IMG/VR virus record: IMGVR_UViG_3300032116_000308
Span: 1 to 50,197 of that record
Length of the DNA: 50,197 nt
Origin: a virus
Strand: one strand, 5' to 3'
The number at the start of each line of letters is the position of its first letter. The stretch's first letter is position 1. Positions 44,101-50,197 of the stretch are shown here, in pieces. Under the pieces are notes generated by a model. That model saw only the letters and a list, made by a program, of their open reading frames with translations, searched no databases and was not told the DNA's origin. The position numbers and the translations under genes were made by a program.

Positions 44101-46299
44101 CGGCTGAGCCAAGTACTTTCTCCCACCAGGAGTCCACAGAGGATCATAGTGAGCAAGTCCATTACCACGAGGATTGGCATTGAAATACCAGAGGTTGAAG
44201 TATGGACCGTAAACGGCATCATCTAGTTTTCCGGAAAGGTTGGCAGCGAGAAAAGGAGTTGCTGCGTGTGCACCCGATTGACCAATGATGGTCTTATTTC
44301 CTTGTTCTCGTTTGGCGTAGTAAACCTTGTATCCTTGGATCTGCTCAAGAATGAATTTTGGAATGAAGATGTTCTTCAGTTTAAACCCAAGAATACGTAC
44401 AGTTTCAGTGAATTGCACTGCGCCAAGGTCAGTTGTATTATTGTCCAACCCAGGATTACTAAAGTCTGTATCTCGGAGGATATAGCTGAAATCCGGATTG
44501 TGATTTGATGGCATTTTGTGATGCCGAATGTTCAGGTTGGCCAGAGACTGTCCGGTAAATGCAGGTTCACCAGTACTTACCGTTTGCCAGATTTCGAAGT
44601 CCGCAGTATTTGGGTAAGCCTCACTTTGGTTTTCCCAGTAACCGGTATTTAGCGGTGTAAGTTGACTTCCGTCCAAGTATTGAAATACTCGAGCTTCCGG
44701 ATCCGAAGTGACTATTTCTCCTGGGTTAAACGGTTCGTTGCCCACTCCATTGAACTGGCTTGGAAGCGTAGGTGAATCTGCAAATCGTGTACGTTCCCAA
44801 GTACCTACTACATCTCTGCCGGGGATGTGGTATCCGTAAGTTTCAGTACCATCGTGAAAAACCAACGATATGAAAAAGCTATAAACCTCTCCACGACGGA
44901 AAGTCTTTTTGCCAAAAAGCATGTCTTCCGGATCACGGTACCCTTTTGGAGTATTGTGTTGCAGCGGATAGATTACGGTGTTGATGTATGAATCGATTAC
45001 ACCATCCCGACTGGTTCGAAATTCATTTGGCATTCCACCTGCTGGCCAGTCTCCACCACCAAACTGACTGAACGGACTTGGGTATAAAAGCTTGGCATAG
45101 CCTTCATTCAAGTTGTAGACGTCGTAATGCCGCGGATCAAAGTCTTCAACTTCTTCTACCACACATTCGAGCTGAATGCTGTTGGCAAATCGCTGAAATC
45201 CGATATCTTTTCTGGCAGTCAAATTTGCCAGATACAATTGATTGTCAAGTTGGGTCAGAGCCCGGGCAGTGAGGTAGTGTACACGATCGAGGATCACGTC
45301 CTCTACGGATGAGCGGGCAGCCTTTTCCAGTCCGTTATAAATGACTGTTGTTTCTGGATTTGCAAAATCGACTTCGATTGGTTCAAGCCTGTAAGCAAAT
45401 CGAGCAGTTCCAATTGTCTGGATTACGTACGGGACTACAAATCTGTAATCGGTATTCAGCGTAGTTGTATCCAGCTTCCAAAGAATTGACTTATTGGTCT
45501 GAGTTTCTTTTGGATTCCCGGTAATCATTTCTCTCGGATACGAATCCTCGTCGGAATCCGTGATGTAAACCGGATTTGCAACAGTCAAGACGTTTGTCTC
45601 TGTGAGCTCATTGTCAGCGTACGCTACAGCCAAAGAATAGGCGCCAGTCACAACACCTCCACCTCGAAGAATCTTTACTCCCAGGAATTCCGGCATAGAG
45701 CCGGCATGCATGAAGATGTTCAGAGACGCAATTGTATGAGCGTTGGTCTGATCATACAAGGAATTATTAAATCCACCATTTGCCAGGTGCCGCAATTGTC
45801 GACTTACGTTCAGTAGTCTTGGTGGATTGTACTCACTGATATATTCAATGCTGGTAGGACCGTCAGTAACAGCGGTGTATTTGTTGTCAGTAAAATATAC
45901 CAGCACATCTCCGGTAGGAGAAAGTCTGAATTCTCCAGTAACAGGGTAGTTCAGGTCAAAGTTGAGATTACCGGTAGCAGAAATTCCAGCAGTTACAAGA
46001 ATCGGAGTTGCGGTCAGTGCTGTGATGTCTACATAGAAAACAGCTGAGAAGTTTGCATTGTTCTCAGACACTGTAGCCACAAAAAAGTCATCGTTTGGAA
46101 GCGCTACATACCCAACAGGGAGCATTGGGTTATTAGCGTATACCATAGAATCAATGATACGATTGCCGTATTCATTGCTTACGCTGCCTTTTACATCTTC
46201 CAAGACAGCATTCAAAGCGTCACGAAAAGTCATATCCGGCTGATCTTTTCGGCCGGTATCTTTGAACATGCCTTTCAGAAACTTCAGTTGGTCTGCCAT
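41161..46299 (-). CDS. tail stabilization/muzzle-type protein
   Basis: 1712 aa from ATG at 46299. A TTG five codons upstream, overlapping the previous stop, is the only longer option, and the ATG version (MADQLKFLKGMFKDTG) is preferred. It is almost wholly beta-rich, with many Tyr/Asn/Gly/Pro, no transmembrane segment and no coiled coil. The N-terminus (FLKGMFKDTG..., then a TFRDALNAVLEDV helix) and the size are as expected for the crAss-like stabilization protein, which forms the tail end called the muzzle in the structure of phage crAss001 and is comparable to P22 gp10. It follows directly after the connector-type genes. Confidence 0.75.
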   Translation of the reverse strand: MADQLKFLKGMFKDTGRKDQPDMTFRDALNAVLEDVKGSVSNEYGNRIIDSMVYANNPMLPVGYVALPNDDFFVATVSENNANFSAVFYVDITALTATPILVTAGISATGNLNFDLNYPVTGEFRLSPTGDVLVYFTDNKYTAVTDGPTSIEYISEYNPPRLLNVSRQLRHLANGGFNNSLYDQTNAHTIASLNIFMHAGSMPEFLGVKILRGGGVVTGAYSLAVAYADNELTETNVLTVANPVYITDSDEDSYPREMITGNPKETQTNKSILWKLDTTTLNTDYRFVVPYVIQTIGTARFAYRLEPIEVDFANPETTVIYNGLEKAARSSVEDVILDRVHYLTARALTQLDNQLYLANLTARKDIGFQRFANSIQLECVVEEVEDFDPRHYDVYNLNEGYAKLLYPSPFSQFGGGDWPAGGMPNEFRTSRDGVIDSYINTVIYPLQHNTPKGYRDPEDMLFGKKTFRRGEVYSFFISLVFHDGTETYGYHIPGRDVVGTWERTRFADSPTLPSQFNGVGNEPFNPGEIVTSDPEARVFQYLDGSQLTPLNTGYWENQSEAYPNTADFEIWQTVSTGEPAFTGQSLANLNIRHHKMPSNHNPDFSYILRDTDFSNPGLDNNTTDLGAVQFTETVRILGFKLKNIFIPKFILEQIQGYKVYYAKREQGNKTIIGQSGAHAATPFLAANLSGKLDDAVYGPYFNLWYFNANPRGNGLAHYDPLWTPGGRKYLAQPVVKFHDFNLLRKKHTVATATHIDVQYIVTMQNWRGGYKSTTGNTSLDFGEFYYKTFRAGHGDEEVAWIHPELGNTINPNYDEDQNGYDVWGPSVLWGQVLVGARYNTPGQTGTDVGAVGDLAGGPSLGTWMGVPPNNVITGGQDQLLSNHQTIFMLETDGATYLSGKSILKTESSTAFKGATYLYNPSGESAISLGLTSGLPVLGGYRNIEWTLDHFNNKIADTVPSVVPNYKVARAMLFALGHESLAKEPEDLGRPNIYLVNLCSSKTDVFEPFDQQTLVWTGHYQSLLGVNLTTGEDVKGTGNYYTGNNESAVIFGGDTYITRYAYRMTSQSFGINYFQRDVNANSGTLTNATDDYIFGDIPLSISTGRTGTTPVMNFGNSAQRLATVQNPANWSAGSVTPIATLFHFIVESDDNINFRHAGDTEKGVNIPSSMFFDKYVAADVLFKSPIYDHTKMDNILYEDHYSMVNDLRSTSPFPKKEKSTNFFPNRVVRSLTQDGTFTDAYRAFLPLSYKDFAQAKGPINNIFNLNSLLYVHTERGLFATKGKQTMQLEDGTQAYVGTGDIFAQTPDEIIPTQEGHLGLTNKMSALVTKDGYVFVNRKARKIFLIGEGVMDLSQMGLDTWCRENIPFQLEYYGYNVEEGEVFIDAPTASFGFHTTYDPLFKRIIITKRELVPTQVFINNFVTTGPPSFPGEYPTGTIWYNATINQFETGVPGQPQKQILVKPGTHFKRGGWTLSFSTYSKVWASRHSYIPPLYMFNTKLMYSFNPGNAEDIYVHDDLMNPGRFYGTVYNFEIDAIFLGETVRTAQGASKLSEYTKVFSAVSFHTEVNVKSYPNLQAVVQQFSPGFTSFYVYNTNQISGEIPLVYLNNLRKVGQDWVTNDFRDLGRHSFQTQLAAGQVNVHGDFYTGTTAPSSVEGMFLQEGIINPNFIDSTKPWYERKKFEDKFLGLRLISNNVSRNLVSLYSVQAASRISPR

Positions 46300-46310
46300 G
46301 GATGTATTAA

Positions 46311-47204
46311 TCAAAAGTTGTCAGCTGCAAACCTACCACGATTTAAGTTTTCTCGGGTATTGAGATTTTCGAAAAACTCTGCATGCCTGTTGATGTTTGG
46401 AATGAGTCGTACCCATTGATCCATGAATGACTCGTACTTATCGATGCTTGGCATGGTGGCCTGGTTTCTTGCCTGGGTGCAGTAAAATCTCCATTTAGCG
46501 TCTGCAAAGTTGTAATCAATGCCATTCATCGATGGAGTATAGCCGCTGAGCAGCATTTGCTTGTAGCAGTACCAGAACAATGCTTCTTTGAAGCTGATAT
46601 CATCCGGAATTAATGGATAGCAATCATCGTCGATTGGGTAAGCTTTGTAGCTCAAGCAAACTCTTCCCGATTCAAAACTTGTTTTGATATAGTCTCCATC
46701 AATAATGTAGCTGACTTTTCGTACACTCTGGTTTTCTTTGCATTCCTTACAGTTACCACTTTGATGAAAAGTTGATGTGCCGTAAGTCATAGCTTGGAGC
46801 CCGGCAGAGTCGTTGAGGTAGTACCCTTCGAGTACCGTCATTCGGGCATTCAAATCCCGTAGTTGGTAGTTGAAGCTTATTGCATCATCCGGATTGCTTT
46901 GGATCAATGCATTAAGTTCATCAATTTTTTCAATGAGTTCATCCAGCTCTGTGGCTACTGCAGGAGACACTGAATTACTTACAGCTGCTTGCTCGAGGTA
47001 AAACAAATCGTTTGGAAGCAGTGCTTTGTGTCCTACAACTTTCAGTACACATGTTTTTTGAAGCAGTTGCGCAGGAGTACCTATATGAGCAAGCGCCTCT
47101 CCCATCCATTCGATAGAATCATCCAACCAGTTATCTCCTGGTGGCCGGAGATCTCTCATGATCTTTCGGATGACTACTTTTGAGGATACGTTTTTGTAGA
47201 TCAT
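46311..47204 (-). CDS. tail-tube/ring-type protein
   Basis: 297 aa, coupled to the gene before it by an ATGA overlap. Segments such as WLDDSIEWMGEALAHIG near the start, LLPNDLFYLE, and the later DGDYIKTSFESGRVCLSYKAY with PLIPDDISFKEALFWY match the layout of phage tail tubular/ring proteins that build the neck of short-tailed phages. A Cys-x-x-C pair (CKEC) in the middle may bind metal. It would connect the portal-side rings with the muzzle protein encoded next. Confidence 0.72.
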   Translation of the reverse strand: MIYKNVSSKVVIRKIMRDLRPPGDNWLDDSIEWMGEALAHIGTPAQLLQKTCVLKVVGHKALLPNDLFYLEQAAVSNSVSPAVATELDELIEKIDELNALIQSNPDDAISFNYQLRDLNARMTVLEGYYLNDSAGLQAMTYGTSTFHQSGNCKECKENQSVRKVSYIIDGDYIKTSFESGRVCLSYKAYPIDDDCYPLIPDDISFKEALFWYCYKQMLLSGYTPSMNGIDYNFADAKWRFYCTQARNQATMPSIDKYESFMDQWVRLIPNINRHAEFFENLNTRENLNRGRFAADNF

Positions 47205-47713
47205 GCTGAGAATCTTTGGCTGGGGTTATACTTTTTGAAATTTAGGTATGCAATGTCATTGCTTTGCAGCAACCGTTTCAGTTTCTCTTTGTTGCCTTTT
47301 ACACCCCGTGTGAAATCAAATCTGTAGCCTGATTTGTTTTTCACCGAAGAAAGCCCTTTTGTCCAGAAGAATCTGCAGTAGTACGAATTTGTAAAATACA
47401 CGTGCCATTTGACTCCTTTTCCAGTGTCTTTATCATAAAGGGAAGTTCCGGCTACAAGTAACTCCTCTTTATACTTTTTGGACTCTGCCCAGTCAATGGC
47501 CGGGTACCTGGGATCTCTGTCTACTCGGCGTATACCAAGATACCCAAGATTGAATCCCATATTGAAGTCTTGCCCTTTGAGCATAAGGTCTACTATTCCA
47601 GAGTTGAACTCAGCACAGATTGCTGAAAAATTCTTTTTCTGAATTTTCTCACCGTATGCACGTTGGTAGAACCTGTGCACATCATCCAAAGTGTATGCAG
47701 CAGATTTACTCAT
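47201..47713 (-). CDS. conserved phage protein of the neck gene cluster
   Basis: 170 aa from ATG at 47713; a TTG two codons upstream is the alternative. Contains a helical N-terminus and a beta-type core with LGYLGIRRVDRD, then AIDWAESKKYKEEL, then YYCRFFWTKGLSSVKNKSGY and a closing RGVKGNKEKLKRLL. I recall this arrangement in many Bacteroidota phages, always near structural genes, without an assigned function. It overlaps the upstream 80-aa gene by eight bases and the downstream gene by four. Confidence 0.7.
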   Translation of the reverse strand: MSKSAAYTLDDVHRFYQRAYGEKIQKKNFSAICAEFNSGIVDLMLKGQDFNMGFNLGYLGIRRVDRDPRYPAIDWAESKKYKEELLVAGTSLYDKDTGKGVKWHVYFTNSYYCRFFWTKGLSSVKNKSGYRFDFTRGVKGNKEKLKRLLQSNDIAYLNFKKYNPSQRFSA

Positions 47714-47948
47714 TTCCAAATTTCAGTTCCGGACCTTCTTCCAAAAATGATGATACTTTTTGAGATGCAACCAGCTGTTCTTTCGCGGCTTTCTGTACAT
47801 CCTTCATAAGCTTTTTGTCTGAAGCCGCTTCAGTAAGAGTGCGCATTGCACGAAGAGTATCTTCGACTTTCCAGCGGTACTCCCGCTGAGCATCGGTTTC
47901 AATTTTAGGCTTGCTTTTAGATGCTGTCGTTGTGTTCTTTTTTGCCAT
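47706..47948 (-). CDS. small charged helical protein
   Basis: 80 aa, Lys/Thr/Ser-rich N-terminus (KKNTTTASKSKPK) followed by an amphipathic helix (VEDTLRAMRTLTEAASDKKLMKDVQKAAKEQL). Could be a small structural adaptor or chaperone. No family recognised. Real because of its tight fit in the operon, 11 bases after the preceding gene and overlapping the next. Confidence 0.65.
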   Translation of the reverse strand: MAKKNTTTASKSKPKIETDAQREYRWKVEDTLRAMRTLTEAASDKKLMKDVQKAAKEQLVASQKVSSFLEEGPELKFGNE

Positions 47949-47959
47949 GGTAGTAAGTA

Positions 47960-48226
47960 TTATTCTTCGTCTTCTTCTGCTTTTTGTTTCTTTTTATGAA
48001 GACGCAGATCCATTTCAAAGTGTTTCTTGGACTGATGCCTGTCCTGCCTGGCTTTAAGAGCTCGTTCGATATTAAACCATATCAGGGTAACAGCTCCAAT
48101 AACTGCTAGTCCCCAAGTTATAGTATTGGTAAACAAGGCCCAGGACAGTACGCCCCAAGCCAGATTTAATCCAAACCAGTCTGCTATCTGAGAGATTTTT
48201 TCCATATTCACATTGCCTAGATTCAT
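47960..48226 (-). CDS. two-helix membrane protein, holin candidate
   Basis: 88 aa using the ATG at 48226, which overlaps the previous stop as ATGA; an upstream extension to 48427 would read antisense-like Arg/Ser-rich residues inside the previous gene and is rejected. Two hydrophobic segments (about 15-31 and 35-50: LAWGVLSWALFTNTI, GLAVIGAVTLIWFNI) are followed by a very charged tail (RHQSKKHFEMDLRLHKKKQK...). This topology suits a class II holin, but a membrane protein within a late structural operon could also serve assembly. No lysin is adjacent. Confidence 0.6.
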   Translation of the reverse strand: MNLGNVNMEKISQIADWFGLNLAWGVLSWALFTNTITWGLAVIGAVTLIWFNIERALKARQDRHQSKKHFEMDLRLHKKKQKAEEDEE

Positions 48227-48939
48227 TGTTGATCGTAATTGGTTGGGGCTTGTGGAGTGGAAGGAGCTGATGGACCAGCGTCCTGCATACGATCTGCGGT
48301 AGTGTCCGGGAAAGTCCCGGCCAAGAGCCGAAGTTCTCCGTTGATCATACCCATCGTAATAGCCTGCACCATATCCATAGGCATTGGAAATGGAGATGCG
48401 TCTGTGTAACATGGAAGGCCAGAGCAATCTGAGAATTTAGAGACTTCCTCAGGATCTTCAAACACTCCTCTCACGTTTACATATTCGGCACCTTTGTGAT
48501 TCAGCACGTACAAATAATCCTCAATCATGTAAGCCTTCATGTTTGAGCCAGTGTATTTGTCAGCTGAAATGTACGCTACCTCGTACGGTTTTATGAGTTG
48601 AATCCTGCCGGTCCCGGTGATGTCTCCGACATACGTAATTGCCTCTTCGAAATTGAACCTAACGGTTCTTGGTAGTTTCTTTTTGCTTCTCCAGGCCGGG
48701 CAATTGATATTGATGTTGCAGCATTTGGAAAGATCTACTTTTTCAAGTTCTACACATCGAAGGTCTTGCTCAAGGTGTCGAGTGATTAAACCGTTTCTGG
48801 CAAAATCCCGTCGAATGAATACTGCACGGTAATGTTTTACATTGAACTTAATTTGATCAATGGAAATGTTCTCATCCTGAGAAGTTCTTCCTCCCCGGAA
48901 TGCATTCAGCAGGTTGTATGCAATTTCGTCCAGTGTCAT
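48223..48939 (-). CDS. head-tail connector/ring-type protein
   Basis: 238 aa. Begins MTLDEIAYNLLNAFRGGRTSQDENISIDQIKF and then NVKHYRAVFIRRD, a pattern I associate with crAss-like neck ring proteins. Two Cys-containing patches (CVELEKVDLSKCC; CPAW) and a beta-rich middle follow, with a disordered Ala/Pro/Thr tail. Coupled to both neighbours by ATGA overlaps. Together with the 297-aa protein it probably builds the connector between portal and tail. Confidence 0.68.
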   Translation of the reverse strand: MTLDEIAYNLLNAFRGGRTSQDENISIDQIKFNVKHYRAVFIRRDFARNGLITRHLEQDLRCVELEKVDLSKCCNININCPAWRSKKKLPRTVRFNFEEAITYVGDITGTGRIQLIKPYEVAYISADKYTGSNMKAYMIEDYLYVLNHKGAEYVNVRGVFEDPEEVSKFSDCSGLPCYTDASPFPMPMDMVQAITMGMINGELRLLAGTFPDTTADRMQDAGPSAPSTPQAPTNYDQQ

Positions 48940-49208
48940 TTTCCAAAGAGTTCAATGTCAGTTTTTACTTTGAGGAGCTCTGTACATTTTTCGTACTCCT
49001 CTATTCGTTCGAAGTAATCGATCATAAGATCAGCTACATTTAAAAACGTCTCTCTTTTTCGAGGGTTGAACGGAAAGTTGACTATAAACTTTTCCTGAAC
49101 CAGGTCAGCTACAGTCTTCTTTCCGGTGATCAGCTCATATCCGTTGTGAAAAGTTTCGTGAATTCCTTCCATCTCAAACAGTATTTTGCTGAGCTCTTCA
49201 ACACTCAT
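48936..49208 (-). CDS. hypothetical 90-aa protein
   Basis: 90 aa from ATG at 49208 (MSVEELSKILFEME); a TTG at 49229 overlapping the preceding stop would add seven residues. Mainly helical with HETFHNGYELITGKKTV and a C-terminal Glu/Lys-rich helix. No family recognised. It overlaps the next gene by four bases. Confidence 0.6.
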   Translation of the reverse strand: MSVEELSKILFEMEGIHETFHNGYELITGKKTVADLVQEKFIVNFPFNPRKRETFLNVADLMIDYFERIEEYEKCTELLKVKTDIELFGK

Positions 49209-49225
49209 ATTTTGATCAAACTCGA

Positions 49226-49642
49226 TCAAAGCAGCAATGACAGTTTTTCCATTACTTCTGCAGACAGTGAATCTGGCAACAAGTTTTCTGTAAGTCGGAA
49301 CAGCTCTACTTCAGCTGGTTGATCAAGAAGTTTGTTTACCTCTTCCATTTGCTGCTTACGTTCTTCCATCAACTCTGGATTTTCTTTTTCCAGAGCCTCT
49401 ACACCGGCTGAATCTTTTTTCTTTATCAGCTCCTGAGCTTTCAACGAGAGCTCCATGAATGCTTCCGAAGGTTTTGCTTTAGCATCGATTGGAGCAATGT
49501 GTTTATTCAGGATTGCTTGGTTTTTCAGAATCAAAAGCGCAAAGCCTGTGTGAGGAATGCCTTTACATGCCTGCAGAGTTTGGCTTAGTTCAAGCAAGCC
49601 TCGGTTTGTGCTTGCTACAATGATTTTTTCAGTGGGTTGCAT
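49226..49642 (-). CDS. hypothetical helical protein, possible assembly factor
   Basis: 138 aa from ATG at 49642 (MQPTEKIIV); a TTG six codons upstream is the alternative. The C-terminal two thirds are charged helix (AQELIKKKDSAG, ERKQQMEEVNKLL), and the gene lies between the tail-fibre-like gene and the connector proteins, where many phages encode assembly chaperones. I cannot assign it further. Confidence 0.6.
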   Translation of the reverse strand: MQPTEKIIVASTNRGLLELSQTLQACKGIPHTGFALLILKNQAILNKHIAPIDAKAKPSEAFMELSLKAQELIKKKDSAGVEALEKENPELMEERKQQMEEVNKLLDQPAEVELFRLTENLLPDSLSAEVMEKLSLLL

Positions 49643-49669
49643 AATGTGTATGGTTTGCAATTGAGTTTA

Positions 49670-50197
49670 TTATTCGGCTGTGTCGTAAAGTCGGATCCAG
49701 CGAACAGTGCCGTTTACTTTTACTTGGATGGCTCCGACTTTTGTGCCGGCTGTAGCTGATGAACTGGAAATAGAATTTGCACTGGCAGCTCCGCTTGTGC
49801 CAATAAAGTTTATGAAGGATTCTCCTGTATCAAGTTGTTCAACTCCTATTACAGGAAGGTTTGCAGCTGCATCGCTTTGTTTAACGTGAAGAGTAAAGTC
49901 TGGCGAGTCTTCATTTACACCAAACCTTTTTGTCCTTCCATCGAAACGAGCAATTTCTTGTAAAACTGCTGCAGTACTGTACCCAAAAAGGATAATATTT
50001 CCGGACGTACCACTTCCATCGTGGTTCCCTGGGAAAAGCAAAATATTTCCGCCGTCTTTACTTCCCATGGAACCTCCTGCTCGAAGTTCAACATTACCTC
50101 CGGCATTGACAGTTGTAGCTGCACTTCCTGCAAGTATAAACTCAACAGGAGTAGCTGCATCTGCAGCTTTAATTGTTTGTACGAGTCCCCCTTGGAG
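49670..50197 (-). CDS. tail-fibre/appendage-like protein, 5' end outside window
   Basis: The frame is open from the window edge to the TAA at 49670, giving about 175 visible residues; an internal ATG at 50068 is not the start because the same frame continues upstream without a stop (LQGGLVQTIKAADAA...). Glycine-rich beta repeats of the form G-G-N-[VI]-x-L (NAGGNVELRAGG, KDGGNILLFPG, SGNIILFG) are typical of fibre shafts. A Ser/Ala/Thr-rich section and a beta-strand end (KVNGTVRWIRLYD) follow. It probably binds host surface or forms part of a head or tail appendage. Confidence 0.6.
   Translation of the reverse strand, partial: LQGGLVQTIKAADAATPVEFILAGSAATTVNAGGNVELRAGGSMGSKDGGNILLFPGNHDGSGTSGNIILFGYSTAAVLQEIARFDGRTKRFGVNEDSPDFTLHVKQSDAAANLPVIGVEQLDTGESFINFIGTSGAASANSISSSSATAGTKVGAIQVKVNGTVRWIRLYDTAE

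Noticed and set aside
48227-48427. N-terminal extension of the two-helix membrane protein
   Set aside because: The added Arg/Ser/Tyr-rich residues are read from the previous gene in another frame; the ATG at 48226 makes a standard ATGA overlap.

Overview
The window looks like part of a tailed-phage genome of the crAss-like type (order Crassvirales), so the host is probably a member of Bacteroidota. Three things in the sequence support this. (1) A run of giant leftward genes includes a 2392-residue protein with a DFDVD motif, the metal-binding signature of the virion-packaged crAss-like RNA polymerases. It is flanked by other giant virion proteins and by a 1712-residue tail protein of the kind called stabilization or muzzle protein. 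(2) There are two opposed gene blocks, early/replication genes rightward and virion genes leftward, which converge on a strong bidirectional terminator near 18.49 kb. (3) At 52-82 there is an exact match to the Bacteroides-type promoter (TTTG, 19 bases, TAnnTTTG). No terminase, portal, major capsid protein, DNA polymerase or lysin is recognisable here; they would lie outside the window. All family assignments were made by eye from motifs, without a database search.

Layout. 1-1430: an AT-rich region in which small ORFs alternate with three tRNA-like genes. The tRNA-like genes share the acceptor stem and T arm but have abnormal anticodon/variable regions, and the region starts with a small lipoprotein gene behind the Bacteroides-type promoter. 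1574-3089: a MazG-like pyrophosphohydrolase and small unknown genes. 3105-10033: the replication/recombination block, with a DnaA-domain-IV-like protein, SF2 helicase, a possible helicase-loader-type protein, DnaB-like helicase, Sak4-like ATPase, a small basic protein, an SSB-like protein ending DDLPF, a terminator, a TOPRIM primase and a PDDEXK nuclease. 10054-14222: an rIIA-like GHKL ATPase and rIIB-like protein, translationally coupled. 14234-18427: flap/5' exonuclease, an unknown conserved protein, uracil-DNA glycosylase, YopX-like protein, an octapeptide-repeat protein and three small membrane proteins, then the convergent terminator.

18529-50197 (minus strand, transcribed right to left): from promoter-proximal to distal there is a partial tail-fibre-like gene running off the right edge, several small coupled genes including a two-helix membrane protein, connector/ring-type and tail-tube-type proteins, the 1712-aa tail protein, two structural/ejection-type proteins (836 and 748 aa), a 2014-aa protein with hydrophobic glycine-rich segments and coiled coils, the RNA polymerase (with an extra N-terminal HEAYH zincin-like motif) and a 1528-aa protein with its own HEPAH zincin-like motif. 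Most junctions overlap by 4 bases or have gaps under 30 bases, indicating one long late operon.

How it works together (inference). The virion would inject the giant RNA polymerase with the other ejected proteins, and this enzyme would transcribe the rightward early block. The replication module would then copy and recombine the genome, MazG and UNG would tend the nucleotide pool and DNA, and the leftward operon would make the virion. The least explained parts are the tRNA-like/ORF alternation at the left end and the two HExxH-bearing giant proteins.
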